DNA from: Xanthomonas sp.
Lineage (GTDB): Bacteria > Pseudomonadota > Gammaproteobacteria > Xanthomonadales > Xanthomonadaceae
Direction of reading: 5' to 3'
Assembly (NCBI GenBank): GCA_018262705.1
Contig: JADFDQ010000004.1
Location: forward strand, 150,838 to 214,837
Length of the DNA: 64,000 bases
The notes under the pieces were generated by a model. It saw nothing but the letters and a program-made list of their open reading frames with translations. It was not told the origin of the DNA and ran no database searches. A program made the position numbers and the translations under genes. Shown here one piece after another: positions 37,608 through 49,303 of the stretch. The stretch's first letter is position 1, and the number at the start of each line of letters is the position of its first letter.

Positions 37608-38606
37608 TCAGGGCAACGGCACCAGCCGCAGCAGTTCCGCCACCAGCTTGGTTCCATCCCAGCCCTCGGCGCTGGCCTCATAGCTGGGCAAAACGCGGTG
37701 GCCGAGCACGTCGGGAGCCAGTGCGCGCACATCTTCGGGCGTCACGAAATCGCGACCCGCCAGCCAGGCGCGCGCGCGCGCGCAGCGCTCCAGCGCGATC
37801 GACCCACGCGGGCTGGCACCCCACGCGATCTTTCTGGCCAGTTCCCTGTCATAGCGCGCCGGCTCACGCGATGCCAGCACCAGTTCGATCAGATAGCGCT
37901 CCAGCGCCGGGGCCAGATGCACGTCGAGCACGGCATTGCGCGCGGCAAGCACCTCGGCCTGCGTGATTCGTTCGGAACAAGCAAGCGTAGCGATTCCACT
38001 GCCTCGGGCGCGCTCACGCGCCAGGCGCAGGATTTCGCTTTCGGCGTCCGCCTGCGGATAACCGATCCGCACATACAACAGGAAGCGATCGAGCTGCGCC
38101 TCCGGCAGCGGAAAGGTGCCTTCCTGCTCGATCGGGTTCTGGGTCGCCATCACCAGGAACAGTTCCGGCAGCGGCCAGGTGCGCTTGCCCACGGTCACCT
38201 GACGCTCGCCCATCGCTTCCAGAAGTGCCGATTGAACCTTGGCCGGGGCGCGATTGATCTCGTCGGCCAACAGGACGGAATGGAAGATCGGGCCGGGCTG
38301 GAACTCGAAACTGCCGTCCTGCGCGTGCCAAACGTCCGATCCGGTCACGTCCGCCGGCAGCAGATCCGGAGTGAACTGGATGCGAGCGAAATCGGCCTCC
38401 AGCCGCGCCGCCAGCGCGCGGATCGCGGTGGTTTTGGCCAGCCCCGGCGCGCCCTCGACCAGCAGGTGCCCGTCGGACAGCAGCGCGATCAGCAGGCGTT
38501 CGATCAGCGCATCCTGGCCGACGATGACCTGCGCCAAATCGTCGCGTAGCGCATCGAAGCGCAATTTCAAGCGGTCGGTGGCCACCACTGGCGTGTCCAT
38601 GGGCAT
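37608..38606 (-). CDS. MoxR-family AAA+ ATPase
   Basis: First gene of the Bat operon, 332 residues. Walker A 'EGAPGLAKTT' (about 48-57), Walker B 'LLADEINRAPAK' (about 115), sensor 1 'VMATQNPIEQEG', and a C-terminal lid domain with 'SPRGSIAL'. MoxR ATPases act as maturation chaperones for VWA proteins. ATG 38606 follows AGGA by 5 nt; ATG 38600 is an alternative. It lies 31 bp upstream of the DUF58 gene. Confidence 0.9.
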   Translation of the reverse strand: MPMDTPVVATDRLKLRFDALRDDLAQVIVGQDALIERLLIALLSDGHLLVEGAPGLAKTTAIRALAARLEADFARIQFTPDLLPADVTGSDVWHAQDGSFEFQPGPIFHSVLLADEINRAPAKVQSALLEAMGERQVTVGKRTWPLPELFLVMATQNPIEQEGTFPLPEAQLDRFLLYVRIGYPQADAESEILRLARERARGSGIATLACSERITQAEVLAARNAVLDVHLAPALERYLIELVLASREPARYDRELARKIAWGASPRGSIALERCARARAWLAGRDFVTPEDVRALAPDVLGHRVLPSYEASAEGWDGTKLVAELLRLVPLP

Positions 38607-38678
38607 CTCGTTCCTGGATCCCTGTTCGACTTTCGCAAGCAAGAAAGGTTCACGAAATCAGCCGCATTCATCCGCAAC

Positions 38679-38707
38679 GTAAACGGGGGCCGATGGCCCC
38701 CGTTTAC
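38679..38707 (-). terminator. Terminator of the pil operon
   Basis: Perfect 13-bp arms GTAAACGGGGGCC and GGCCCCCGTTTAC with a 3-nt loop, 24 bp after the pilQ stop. The stem is very strong; a T-run is limited to the arm end, so it may also act as a bidirectional barrier ahead of moxR. Confidence 0.8.
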
Positions 38708-38731
38708 GGACTGTCGCGTGTGCGCCTGAGG

Positions 38732-40792
38732 TCAACGCTGGCTGACGCGCATGACTCTCGGGGTGACGAAGATCAACAGCTCGGCCTTGCTCTTGCCACG
38801 GCTCTTGTTGCGGAACAGGTTGCCGAGGATCGGGATGTCGCCGAGGAACGGGACGCGAGTCAGGTCGGAGCGGTCGGAGAACTCGTAGACGCCGCCGATC
38901 ACCACAGTCTGGCCGTCTTCGACCAGCACCGCCGTATTGACCTCGCGCCGCGCGATCTGCGGCACCTGTCCGAACGCGCCGAGGCTGATCCAGCTGTCCA
39001 ACTCGTCCTTCTTCACGCCCATGTCGAGGAACACGCGGCCGTCGTTGGTAATGGTCGGCGTGACCTTCAGCTCAAGCAATGCCTCCTTGAACTGCACGGT
39101 CGGCACGTTGCCGCCCTGTCCGCCGGAGACGGTCAGATAGCCGATTTCCTTGCCCTGCCGAATCACCGCTTCCTTCTGGTTGCTGGTGACGATGCGCGGG
39201 TTGGAGATCACCTCGCCGCGGCCCTGGGTCTGGATTGCCGAGAGTTCGACGTCGAGCGCGTAGCCGGCGTTGAGGATCGACAGCGCCAGCGAGCCGGCGT
39301 TGGCGCCAGTCAGGAAGGCCGGCAGGTTGCTCATCAAGCCGCGGGTGATGGTGTTGACGCCATAGACTGGCGTGGTCGGGCTCCAGCCCATGCCCGGTGC
39401 GCGCGGCGCGCCCGGATCGTTGGCGGTACAGGCCGGGCAGTTCTGCAGATAGTCGGAAAGCGCGCCTTGGTACAACGCGCTGTTGGCGTTGTTGGTGTTG
39501 GCCATCGAGTTCTGGTTGCCGATGTTGTTCTCGATGCTGTTACCGTACTGGGTTCGCCCATTGCGCCCGGAACCGGTGATGCCGAAGCGCGCACCCAGAT
39601 CGCGCGCCACGCTTTCGTTGGCGATCACGATCCGCGCTTCGATCACGACCTGATCGACCGGCTTGTCGAGCTGGCGCACGAGATTGCGAATGTTCTCGAC
39701 CCGCTGCGGGATGTCGATCACCAGCAGGGTGTTGGTGCGGCGGTCGAAGCTGATGCTGCCGCGCGAGGACAGGAAACCGCGATCTTGCGAGCTCTGTCCG
39801 CCGCCGCCGCTGCCACCGCCACCCGCCTGGTTGCCCTTGCTCTCGTCGGTCAGCAGCTTGGCGATGTCCTCGGCGTTGGCATAGTTGACCGGGATGTACT
39901 CGGTCACCTTCTCCTGACGCTCTTCAAGGCTGATGCGGGCATCTTCCTTGGCCTGTTCGAAGTCGGCGATTTCCTTCTGCGGCGCGATCCAGATCACGTT
40001 GCCGTTGCGGCGCTTGTCGAGCTGCTTGGCCTGCAGCAACAGATCCAGCGCCTGATCCCAGGGCACGTTGATCAGGCGCAGGGTGACGTTGCCGGTCACC
40101 GTGTCGGCGGCAACGATGTTGAGCTTGGATTCGTCGGCAATCAGCTGCAGCACCGTGCGCACCGGCACGTCCTGGAAGTTGAAGGTCACCGGACGCCCGG
40201 AATAACGGGCTGCGGCATCGCTGGACGCCGTGCCGGAGGCCACGGCGCCCACCGCCGGAGCCGGGGTATTGGTGGCGGCAGTCTGTGCGCGCGGAACGAT
40301 TTCGATGATGTATTCGTTGCCGCTTTGGTAGGCCATCGGCTCGAAGGCGCCGTTCATGCCCAGCACAAGCTGGGTGCCGGTGCTGGTCGAATGCGCCTCG
40401 ACGCGCTGCACCGGGGTGGCGAAGTCGCGCACATCGATCGGCCGCTGCAGTGCCGCCGGAAGGGTGGCGTTGCCGATATCCACGACAACGTTGGATCCGT
40501 TGGTTCGCAGATCGGGCGCCGCGCCATCGCCGGAGAAGCGCAGGATCAGCTTGCCGGAGCCGCCGTCGCCGCGCTTGAAGTCGATTGCAGACACGCTGAC
40601 CGCATCCGGCGAACGCTTGGCCGGATCGGCCATGGCGCCGGTCGCGGCTTGCCCCATTCCGGCCGTCAGTGCGGTCGCGGGGAATGCGCCGGCGCCGGCG
40701 GCGTACAGGCCCACGGCAACTCCGGCCGCAAGCGCCCCGAGGGGCAGGCGGCGCCGTGCGGGCAGCTTTTGCTTGGCGTTGGTGACGGTCAT
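38732..40792 (-). CDS. pilQ: Type IV pilus secretin PilQ
   Basis: Outer-membrane secretin through which the pilus passes, 686 residues. Signal/anchor region (about 18-38), AMIN peptidoglycan-binding domain (about 60-160), STN and secretin N-terminal domains (about 200-360: 'VTFNFQDVPVRTVLQLIADES', 'VTEYIPVNYANAEDIAKLL'), a Gly/Ser loop, and the secretin core (about 420-680) with 'VIEARIVIANES' and a C-terminal 'ELLIFVTPRVM'. It is the last gene of pilMNOPQ. ATG 40792 follows GGGGA; a TTG further upstream is unlikely. Confidence 0.95.
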   Translation of the reverse strand: MTVTNAKQKLPARRRLPLGALAAGVAVGLYAAGAGAFPATALTAGMGQAATGAMADPAKRSPDAVSVSAIDFKRGDGGSGKLILRFSGDGAAPDLRTNGSNVVVDIGNATLPAALQRPIDVRDFATPVQRVEAHSTSTGTQLVLGMNGAFEPMAYQSGNEYIIEIVPRAQTAATNTPAPAVGAVASGTASSDAAARYSGRPVTFNFQDVPVRTVLQLIADESKLNIVAADTVTGNVTLRLINVPWDQALDLLLQAKQLDKRRNGNVIWIAPQKEIADFEQAKEDARISLEERQEKVTEYIPVNYANAEDIAKLLTDESKGNQAGGGGSGGGGQSSQDRGFLSSRGSISFDRRTNTLLVIDIPQRVENIRNLVRQLDKPVDQVVIEARIVIANESVARDLGARFGITGSGRNGRTQYGNSIENNIGNQNSMANTNNANSALYQGALSDYLQNCPACTANDPGAPRAPGMGWSPTTPVYGVNTITRGLMSNLPAFLTGANAGSLALSILNAGYALDVELSAIQTQGRGEVISNPRIVTSNQKEAVIRQGKEIGYLTVSGGQGGNVPTVQFKEALLELKVTPTITNDGRVFLDMGVKKDELDSWISLGAFGQVPQIARREVNTAVLVEDGQTVVIGGVYEFSDRSDLTRVPFLGDIPILGNLFRNKSRGKSKAELLIFVTPRVMRVSQR

Positions 40793-40807
40793 CGGTCTAT
40801 TCCCCAA

Positions 40808-41329
40808 TCAATTTGAATCAAGTGACAGCTTGGCCGGACGCTCCAGCCAGCCACCTGCACCATCCGGAACCAGTTCGACGAGGTCGATCCGGTCTTCATG
40901 CACGGCGGTCACGCGACCGTCGCTTTGCCCCATGTAATTTCCTGGCACCACCTTGTAGGTCACCTTGTCGGGGGCCATGACCAGCCCCTGCAGGGTGTTC
41001 CCGCTGCCCAAGGTGCCCACCATCTTCAGGCTATCCAGCGTGAACCCCTCCAGCGTCTGCCGACGCCGGTTCGGATCCGGCCGCGGCCCGCTGGCGCCGT
41101 CACCGCTGAACGCTTGATCGAACGGATCGCGCAGGTTCTGCGCGGCGTATTCGAAGGTCTCGAACTGCTTCATCACCGGCAGCGGTTCCAGCGGCGGCGC
41201 CGGCTTGGCCTTGACTTCAGCCACCCATTTTTCCAAGTCGCTGCGACCGATCCCGCAGGAGGCCAAAGTCGCACAGGCCAGCGCGATCACAAGCAGTCCC
41301 GAAGCACCGCGGAGAGTTGGCATGCGCAT
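40808..41329 (-). CDS. pilP: Type IV pilus lipoprotein PilP
   Basis: A 173-residue inner-membrane lipoprotein; lipobox 'TLASC' (Cys at about residue 25). An unstructured Pro-rich region leads to the PilP beta-sandwich domain (about 90-170: 'LEGFTLDSLKMVGTL', 'GLVMAPDKVTYKVVPGNYMGQSDGRV'). It joins PilM/N/O to the PilQ secretin. Start ATG 41329 lies one base after the pilO stop with GGAGG upstream. Order and spacing match the conserved operon. Confidence 0.93.
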   Translation of the reverse strand: MRMPTLRGASGLLVIALACATLASCGIGRSDLEKWVAEVKAKPAPPLEPLPVMKQFETFEYAAQNLRDPFDQAFSGDGASGPRPDPNRRRQTLEGFTLDSLKMVGTLGSGNTLQGLVMAPDKVTYKVVPGNYMGQSDGRVTAVHEDRIDLVELVPDGAGGWLERPAKLSLDSN

Positions 41330-41330
41330 G

Positions 41331-42023
41331 TCAGTGCCCTCCCTGGTTCGCGGCAGGCGCGCCAGCAGCCGGTGCGCCGGACGCAGGTGCGTTCGACTCG
41401 GCTTCGTCTTCATCCAGATAGCGATAGGTCTTGACCGTACCGGACAGTTCCAACGGGGTGTTCGCCCCGATTCGGCCACCGGGCGGCAGGTTTTTCGGTT
41501 TCAGTGAAATGTCGTGCATGGTCATGATCACCACGCGCGGAAGCGAGGCCACGCCGCTGACGAAGGCGCCAAACTGGTGGTAGGTGCCGACCATGCGCAA
41601 GGTAATCGGCTTTTCAGCGTAGAACTCCTGCTTGGTTTCCGGGCCCGGCTGGAACAGTTCGTTCTGGATGCCGGTGGCCAGCGCCGTCTGGGAAACGTCG
41701 ACAATGAGATCTGGCATTTCGGTCTTGCTGGGAAGCTGCCGCAGCATTTGCTGCAACTGCTGTTCCATCTGCGCCAGTTGCTGCTTGAGCGGCTCCAGAT
41801 TCGCGGCACGACCTTGTTTGGTCTCGAACTCCGTCTTCAGGTCGGACTCCTGCGTCTGCAGCGTGCCCAACTCCTCGCGTTGTCCGCGGCCGAGCAGCAG
41901 CCAGCCGATGACCACGATGACCAGCACAACAATGCCGCAGAAGATCAGCTGGGCCTGACGCGGCCAGCTGCCGATGCTGTTGATGTCCAGCTCTTTAAAA
42001 TTGATTTTCTTCGAATCGCTCAC
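41331..42023 (-). CDS. pilO: Type IV pilus assembly protein PilO
   Basis: A 230-residue inner-membrane protein: cytoplasmic N-terminus, one helix (about 27-47), a coiled coil (about 52-100) and a periplasmic ferredoxin-like domain (about 110-200). The start is GTG overlapping the pilN stop (GTGA) with GGAGG nine bases upstream. It heterodimerises with PilN in known systems. The C-terminus has an Ala/Pro-rich tail. Confidence 0.93.
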   Translation of the reverse strand: MSDSKKINFKELDINSIGSWPRQAQLIFCGIVVLVIVVIGWLLLGRGQREELGTLQTQESDLKTEFETKQGRAANLEPLKQQLAQMEQQLQQMLRQLPSKTEMPDLIVDVSQTALATGIQNELFQPGPETKQEFYAEKPITLRMVGTYHQFGAFVSGVASLPRVVIMTMHDISLKPKNLPPGGRIGANTPLELSGTVKTYRYLDEDEAESNAPASGAPAAGAPAANQGGH

Positions 42024-42690
42024 GATGCGCTCCCTCCTGCAGCCGGGGCCGGGGTGGCCGCAGGTGCCGGGGCTGCTGCGGCGGGCGCTGCCGCCGGAGC
42101 CGCGGCAGGCGCTGCCGCACCGCCTACGCCGTCCTCATCCTTGGGCGCGTTGGGATCGGCCAGCGTCACCTTCAGCGTGAACTCGTAGGGCAGACCCGGA
42201 TTGCCGTCCTTGGCCTCAATGATGTCGAGGTCGGGGTGGGTCATCCAGCCGGAACCCTCTAGGCTGCGCATGTAGGTCGAAACCCGCGCGTTGGACTGCG
42301 AGCGCCCGGTCAAGGTCAGGATATTGCCTTCCTGCTTGATCGCCGTCAGCGCCACGCCGTCGGGAATGGTGCGCACCAGCGAATCGAACAGGTGCACCAT
42401 CTGCGAGCGGTTCGACTGCAGTTGCTCGATGACCTGCTTGCGCTGCAACAGGTTCGCCTTCTTCTGGTCGAGCTGCTGGATCTCGGCGATCTGGGCATCG
42501 ACCTTGGTGATTTCGCCGTGGAGGTACTCGTTACGGCTGTTCTGGTTGGCGATGCGGCCGCTGTAGAAGGTGTAGATCAGGCCGGTCAGCAGTAAGCCGG
42601 CCAGCGCCGACAGCACCAGCATGCCGACAAATTCCTTCTGGCGCGCCTTCCGGCGTTCTTCGCGCCACGGGAGCAGATTGATTCTTGCCA

Positions 42691-42691
<1 letters not shown>
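42020..42691 (-). CDS. pilN: Type IV pilus assembly protein PilN
   Basis: A 223-residue bitopic protein starting with the canonical PilM-binding motif 'INLLPWREE', then a helix (about 23-42), coiled coil (about 50-95) and a periplasmic alpha/beta domain (about 100-180). The last 35 residues are an unusual Ala/Pro repeat tail ('AAAPAAAP'), low-complexity and specific to this lineage. The start codon shares a base with the pilM stop (TGATG). Confidence 0.93.
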
Positions 42692-43794
<1,103 letters not shown>

Positions 43795-43799
43795 CTACA

Positions 43800-43828
43800 T
43801 GAATAACGGACTTTTCACGTTCTGGCAA
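43800..43828 (-). promoter_or_regulatory. Candidate pilM operon promoter
   Basis: -35 TTGCCA (complement 43823-43828), 17-bp spacer, -10 TATTCA (complement 43800-43805). It is well placed to read pilMNOPQ and lies in the 239-bp region divergent from ponA. Confidence 0.5.
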
Positions 43829-43988
43829 CCCACCCCGTGAAAATTTTCTTCCGGCGGCCCTTTGACCGGCCCCATTTACCCCTGTCCCGTACCGCAATTC
43901 TGCTCCGGTGCCCCGCCCCCACGGATTGCCGACGCCACGCCTACTCTATACTCCGCAGCTTCGCTCGCTGCAATCCGACCGGATCCCG

Positions 43989-46526
43989 ATGGCTCGTTTT
44001 TTCCGCCTGTTGCGCAGGTTTCTGCTGATTTTGTTCCTGCTCGGTTTGCTTGGAGCGGGCGCGCTGGCCGCTCTGATCTACACCGTCAACGCCCGTTTGC
44101 CGGACGTCCAGGTGCTGCGCCACGTCGAATTGCAGGAACCGATGTACGTCTACGCGCGCGACGGCAGGCTGATCGGTCTGTTCGGCGAAAAACGCCGCGA
44201 TCCGGTCGAAATTGCGCAAGTTCCGCAGCGCGTCCGGCAGGCGTTCTTGGCCGCCGAGGACGCCCACTTCTATCAACACCACGGCATCGACGTGAAGGGG
44301 GTTGGCCGCGCCGTCTGGCTGCTGATCCAGACCCGCGGCCGGGAACGCGTGGCCGGCGGCTCCACCATCACCCAGCAGGTCGCCAAGCAGTTCTTCCTCA
44401 GCTCCGAGTACAGCTTCAGCCGCAAGTTCGAAGAAATGCTGCTGGCGATGAAGATGGAGCGCGAACTCAGCAAGGACGAGATTTTCGAGCTGTATCTGAA
44501 CAAGAGCTTCTTCGGCAACCGCGCTTACGGGATCGCCGCCGCCGCCGAGTACTACTACGGCAAGCCGCTGGACCAGCTGACCGTCGATGAAGCCGCCACT
44601 CTGGCCGGAATCCCCAAATTCCCGACCAGCGGCAACCCCATCACCAACCCCGAGCGCGCCCGCCAGCGTCGCGACAACTACATCCTGCCGCGCATGGCCG
44701 AACTCGGCTTCATCACCCGCGCCGAGCTGGATACCGCGCGCGCTGCGCCGATGCACGCCTCTCCGCACGAGCGCCCGGTCGAGGTCTATGCGCCCTACGT
44801 CGCCGAAATGGTGCGCAAGGAAATGGTCGATCGCTATGGCGAGGACGTCCTCAATCAGGGCTACCACGTCACCACGACCATCGATCCCGCGCTGCAGACC
44901 GCCGCCCAGGGCGCGGTGATCAGCGGCCTGCGCGAATACGACCGCCGCCACGGCTGGCGCACGCCGACCGAAACCGTGACGATCCCTGCTGGCGCCGACG
45001 CCGCCGCCATCGGCCGCCTGCTGCACGCCACCCCGCCACAGGGCGGCCTGCTGCCGGCGGTGGTCACCGGCAGCCAGGGCGGCACGCTGAATGTGGTGCT
45101 GGCCGACGGCACCGCGTTGGCGCTTGCCGGCAAGGCGATTTCCTGGACCGGCCGGTCGGCCTCGGCGCTGGCCAAACCCGGCGACGTGGTGCGCGTGCGC
45201 GTGCTGCCGGCCGCCACGCCGGACGCAGCGCCCGGCTTCGAACTGGATCAGGTTCCCACAGCGCAGTCGGCGCTGGTCTCGCTCGACGCCGATACCGGTG
45301 CACTGCGGGCCTTGATCGGCGGCTTCAGTTTCGCCGCCAACAAGTTCAACCGCGCCACCCAGGCCCGTCGCCAACCCGGATCGAGCTTCAAGCCGTTCCT
45401 GTACGCGGTGGCGTTCGAACGCGGCTACAACCCGGCCTCGATCGTGCTGGACGCGCCGGTGGTGTTCCGCGATCGCGCCGGCCACGTTTGGCGCCCGCAG
45501 AACGACGGCGGCTCGTTTTCCGGCCCGATGCGCCTGCGCGAAGCGCTGGTGCGCTCGAAGAATCTGGTCTCGGTGCGGCTGCTGGATTCGATCGGCGTGG
45601 ATTACGCGCGCAAGGCGATTGCCCATTTCGGCTTCACGGAAGACAGCCTGCCACCCAACCTGTCGATGTCGCTGGGCACCGCCTCGCTGACGCCGCTGTC
45701 GGTGGCGCGCGGCTACACCGCCTTCGCCAACGGCGGGTTCCTGACCACGCCATATTTTATCGAAAGCGTGCGCGACCGCGACGGCAAGGAGGTCTTCAAG
45801 GCCAATCCGGCGACCGCCTGCCCGGGTTGCGTCGGTGTCAGCGCCGCGGGCGGACAGCTGGCCGCGAGCGCGGCACCGTCCCAGGTGGACGGGTTCGACC
45901 TCAGTCCGGCCACGGCCGGCGCGCCGGCGCCCGTCAGCCCCAAACCTGCCAATCGCCCGGGCGCCGGCAAGCCGGCGACGAGCAGCGCGGCCGCAGCGCC
46001 CACCGCGCCGCCGGCCGGAATGGTCGTTGCCCCGCTGGCGATCGATCCACGGGTGGCGTTCCAGATCCGCTCGATGATGCATGACGTGATCCAACGCGGC
46101 ACCGCAACGGCCGCACGGGTGATCAATCGCGACGACATCGGCGGCAAAACCGGTTCGACCAACAATTACCGCGATGCCTGGTTCTCCGGCTACGGCGGCC
46201 CCTATGTGACCACGGTCTGGGTCGGCCGCGACGACTTCAAGACCTTGGGCCGCGGCGAATACGGCGGGCGCGCCGCGCTGCCGATCTGGATCGGCTACAT
46301 GCGGGCCGCGCTCAAGGATCTGCCGGAACGCCAACCCGAGCCACCGGCGGGGATGGTGAAGGTCAGCGTCAGCGCAGGCGGCCGGCTGATTCCGGGCGCT
46401 TCCGGCGGAATCACCGAATGGGTGAAGGCCGAAGACTTGCAGCAGATGGAAAACGAAACCGGCTCTGCTATCGACGGCTACGATTCGTCCGCGCCGCCCA
46501 GCGAGGAGTCGTTCGACATTTTCTGA
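43989..46526 (+). CDS. mrcA: Penicillin-binding protein 1A (bifunctional peptidoglycan synthase)
   Basis: Class A PBP of 845 residues: N-terminal helix (about 10-32), GT51 glycosyltransferase (about 50-240) with catalytic Glu90 in '[12 protein letters not shown]' and '[12 protein letters not shown]', an OB-like insert, then transpeptidase with active-site S465 (SSFK), 'RSKN' and KTG near residue 720. It polymerises and crosslinks peptidoglycan at the inner membrane. A Pro/Ala-rich low-complexity insert (about 635-680) lies just before the KTG-containing part. ATG 43989 gives the normal helix start. Divergent from pilM, the standard gammaproteobacterial arrangement. Confidence 0.95.
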   Translation: MARFFRLLRRFLLILFLLGLLGAGALAALIYTVNARLPDVQVLRHVELQEPMYVYARDGRLIGLFGEKRRDPVEIAQVPQRVRQAFLAAEDAHFYQHHGIDVKGVGRAVWLLIQTRGRERVAGGSTITQQVAKQFFLSSEYSFSRKFEEMLLAMKMERELSKDEIFELYLNKSFFGNRAYGIAAAAEYYYGKPLDQLTVDEAATLAGIPKFPTSGNPITNPERARQRRDNYILPRMAELGFITRAELDTARAAPMHASPHERPVEVYAPYVAEMVRKEMVDRYGEDVLNQGYHVTTTIDPALQTAAQGAVISGLREYDRRHGWRTPTETVTIPAGADAAAIGRLLHATPPQGGLLPAVVTGSQGGTLNVVLADGTALALAGKAISWTGRSASALAKPGDVVRVRVLPAATPDAAPGFELDQVPTAQSALVSLDADTGALRALIGGFSFAANKFNRATQARRQPGSSFKPFLYAVAFERGYNPASIVLDAPVVFRDRAGHVWRPQNDGGSFSGPMRLREALVRSKNLVSVRLLDSIGVDYARKAIAHFGFTEDSLPPNLSMSLGTASLTPLSVARGYTAFANGGFLTTPYFIESVRDRDGKEVFKANPATACPGCVGVSAAGGQLAASAAPSQVDGFDLSPATAGAPAPVSPKPANRPGAGKPATSSAAAAPTAPPAGMVVAPLAIDPRVAFQIRSMMHDVIQRGTATAARVINRDDIGGKTGSTNNYRDAWFSGYGGPYVTTVWVGRDDFKTLGRGEYGGRAALPIWIGYMRAALKDLPERQPEPPAGMVKVSVSAGGRLIPGASGGITEWVKAEDLQQMENETGSAIDGYDSSAPPSEESFDIF

Positions 46527-46559
46527 TCCGGATGCGCGCAGGGCGCACCTCGGGTACAG

Positions 46560-46580
46560 TCCCTGCAGTGGCTGCAGGGA
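46560..46580 (+). other. Hairpin overlapping the next gene's ribosome binding site
   Basis: TCCCTGCAG - TGG - CTGCAGGGA; the right arm contributes GGGA of the GGGAGG that precedes the ATG at 46591. It could end PBP1A transcripts weakly or hide the ribosome binding site. Confidence 0.45.
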
Positions 46581-46590
46581 GGATGTCGCG

Positions 46591-47253
46591 ATGCCGGGTG
46601 TCCGTCAGCTCGCCCATGCGCAGGTTCACGCCCAGACTCGGGCCCGCGAGCGCCGCCAACGGCTCGCCCACGAGGCCGCCCGGCTGATGGCCGAAGGCGG
46701 GGTGCGCGACTTCCATCAGGCCAAACTCAAGGCGGCGCAGCGGCTGGGCTTTTTCGACGACGCATCGCTGCCGCGCAATCGCGAAATCGAAGACGCCCTG
46801 CGCCAGTACCAGCGCCTGTTCCACACCGAAGCGCAGCCCGCGCAGCTGCACCGCCGGCGCGAAGCCGCGCTGCACGCGCTGGAATTCTTCGCCGCGTTCG
46901 CGCCGCGACTGGTCGGCGCCGTGCTGGACGGAACCGCCGACGCCCACGCCGCGGTCGCCCTGCACCTGCACAGCGACGATTTTGATGCGGTTGCGCGCTG
47001 GCTCAACGAACACGACATTCCGGCGCAATCGCGCAGCCGCCGGCTGCGGCTGAACCGCCAGCGCAACCTCGACGTCCCGGTGTGGCTGTTTGCCGCCGAC
47101 GACCTCGCCTTCGACCTGACCGTGCTGCCGACGTCCTGCCTGCGCCAGGCGCCGCTGTCGGGCGTCGACGAGCGCCCGCTGCAGCGCGCCTCGGCAGCGC
47201 AGTTGCGCGCGCTGCTGACCGAAGCGGAAATCGCCGACTACGATCGCGAGTGA
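46591..47253 (+). CDS. Conserved hypothetical, nucleotidyltransferase-like
   Basis: A 220-residue soluble protein, Arg/Ala/Leu-rich. Blocks 'RRQRLAHEAARLMAEGGVRDFHQAKLKAAQRLG', 'FFAAFAPRLVGAVLDGTADAHAAVALHLHSDD' and 'FDLTVLPTSCLRQAPLSGVDERPLQRAS' match a conserved family in Xanthomonas and Pseudomonas, sometimes mislabelled UDP-N-acetylmuramate-alanine ligase. The middle block resembles a nucleotidyltransferase strand with acidic residues, but the catalytic set is not certain. Start ATG 46591 has GGGAGG upstream. It lies 64 bp after PBP1A on the same strand. Confidence 0.72.
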   Translation: MPGVRQLAHAQVHAQTRARERRQRLAHEAARLMAEGGVRDFHQAKLKAAQRLGFFDDASLPRNREIEDALRQYQRLFHTEAQPAQLHRRREAALHALEFFAAFAPRLVGAVLDGTADAHAAVALHLHSDDFDAVARWLNEHDIPAQSRSRRLRLNRQRNLDVPVWLFAADDLAFDLTVLPTSCLRQAPLSGVDERPLQRASAAQLRALLTEAEIADYDRE

Positions 47254-47336
47254 CCCGCAAGGCCGGGTTGCGACTGCGTGCCCGATTTTCTTTGCAGTCC
47301 GGGTCGCCGTGGCCGCTGGCGCGAAGTCAAGGCGGA

Positions 47337-47359
47337 GATGCCGGCCAGAGGCCGGCATC
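47337..47359. terminator. Perfect 10-bp stem hairpin between convergent genes
   Basis: GATGCCGGCC - AGA - GGCCGGCATC, between the hypothetical gene ending at 47253 and gltA ending at 47460. It has no T-run, so it may be a repeat-type hairpin that acts as a barrier for both convergent transcripts. Confidence 0.5.
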
Positions 47360-47459
47360 GGGGGACATGAGCGACGGCGGCCACGGCAACCCGGACTGGC
47401 AGCTTCATTCGGCACTGCTTGCCGCCTCGCCCAGTGCCGGGCGCAGCGCGCTCGCAGAC

Positions 47460-48749
<1,290 letters not shown>

Positions 48750-48789
48750 GAAGCAACTCCAATGGGGTGCGCCTGTGGATACGCTGCTT

Positions 48790-48816
48790 GGCCCGCGGGC
48801 CATGCGCCGGCGCATG
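48790..48816. promoter_or_regulatory. Two adjoining perfect palindromes in the gltA leader
   Basis: GGCCCGCGGGCC (48790-48801) and CATGCGCC/GGCGCATG (48801-48816) abut each other, downstream of a possible -10 GATAAT (complement 48827-48832) and 41 bp before the gltA start. Confidence 0.4.
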
Positions 48817-48826
48817 GTGAACGCGC

Positions 48827-48832
48827 ATTATC
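48827..48832 (-). promoter_or_regulatory. Candidate gltA -10 element
   Basis: GATAAT on the minus strand, 78 bp upstream of the gltA start; no convincing -35 hexamer. Confidence 0.3.
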
Positions 48833-48908
48833 GCATAGCCATCGTTGCGGTCATTTCGACCATCGTCCAAGCCGCTGCCCCTCAAACCGTTGCCCACGCA
48901 GACAAAAC

Positions 48909-48932
48909 GACGGCCGCCCGGAGGCGGCCGTC
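48909..48932 (-). terminator. Terminator downstream of rpmE2
   Basis: GACGGCCGCC and GGCGGCCGTC around a 4-nt loop, followed on the minus strand by GTTTTG. It lies 36 bp after the rpmE2 stop. Confidence 0.85.
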
Positions 48933-48968
48933 GCGAACGCTACTGCAAACAGCAAGTCGCCGCAGGGA

Positions 48969-49211
48969 TTACTTGCCGTAACGCTTGCGGAACTTGTCCA
49001 CGCGCCCGGTGGTGTCCATGATCTTGTGCTGCCCGGTGTAGAACGGGTGGGTCGAGGACGAAACTTCGACCTTGATCAGCGGGTACTCGTTGCCGTCTTC
49101 CCACTTGATCGTGTTCTTGCTGGACATGGTCGAACGGGTCAGGATCTTGAAGTCCGACGTCACGTCCTGGAAAACGACGTCGCGGTATTCGGGATGGATG
49201 CCGGCTTTCAT
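48969..49211 (-). CDS. rpmE2: Ribosomal protein L31 type B (zinc-free)
   Basis: An 80-residue large-subunit protein with '[16 protein letters not shown]', '[18 protein letters not shown]' and '[28 protein letters not shown]'. It contains no cysteine, so it is the C-minus paralogue that replaces zinc-binding L31 under zinc limitation in other bacteria. Start ATG 49211 fits family length; a longer frame to 49439 is not supported. The ribosome binding site is weak. A promoter (-35 TTGCGA, 18-bp spacer, -10 TACAAT) is present at 49248-49277. No zinc (Zur) site is evident there. Confidence 0.93.
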   Translation of the reverse strand: MKAGIHPEYRDVVFQDVTSDFKILTRSTMSSKNTIKWEDGNEYPLIKVEVSSSTHPFYTGQHKIMDTTGRVDKFRKRYGK

Positions 49212-49247
49212 GATGCCACTCTGGAAAAATCGTGATTCGAGCCGCGT

Positions 49248-49277
49248 ATTGTACTGAAAATCCGTTCGGTATCGCAA
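49248..49277 (-). promoter_or_regulatory. Candidate rpmE2 promoter
   Basis: -35 TTGCGA (complement 49272-49277), 18-bp spacer, -10 TACAAT (complement 49248-49253), 37 bp upstream of the start codon. Confidence 0.5.
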
Positions 49278-49303
49278 CTCCGGCGTAAAAAGCGGCCAGA
49301 ACG

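Noticed and set aside
43941..46334. 797-residue open frame on the minus strand
   Set aside because: Antisense to PBP1A, whose catalytic motifs are all present on the plus strand.
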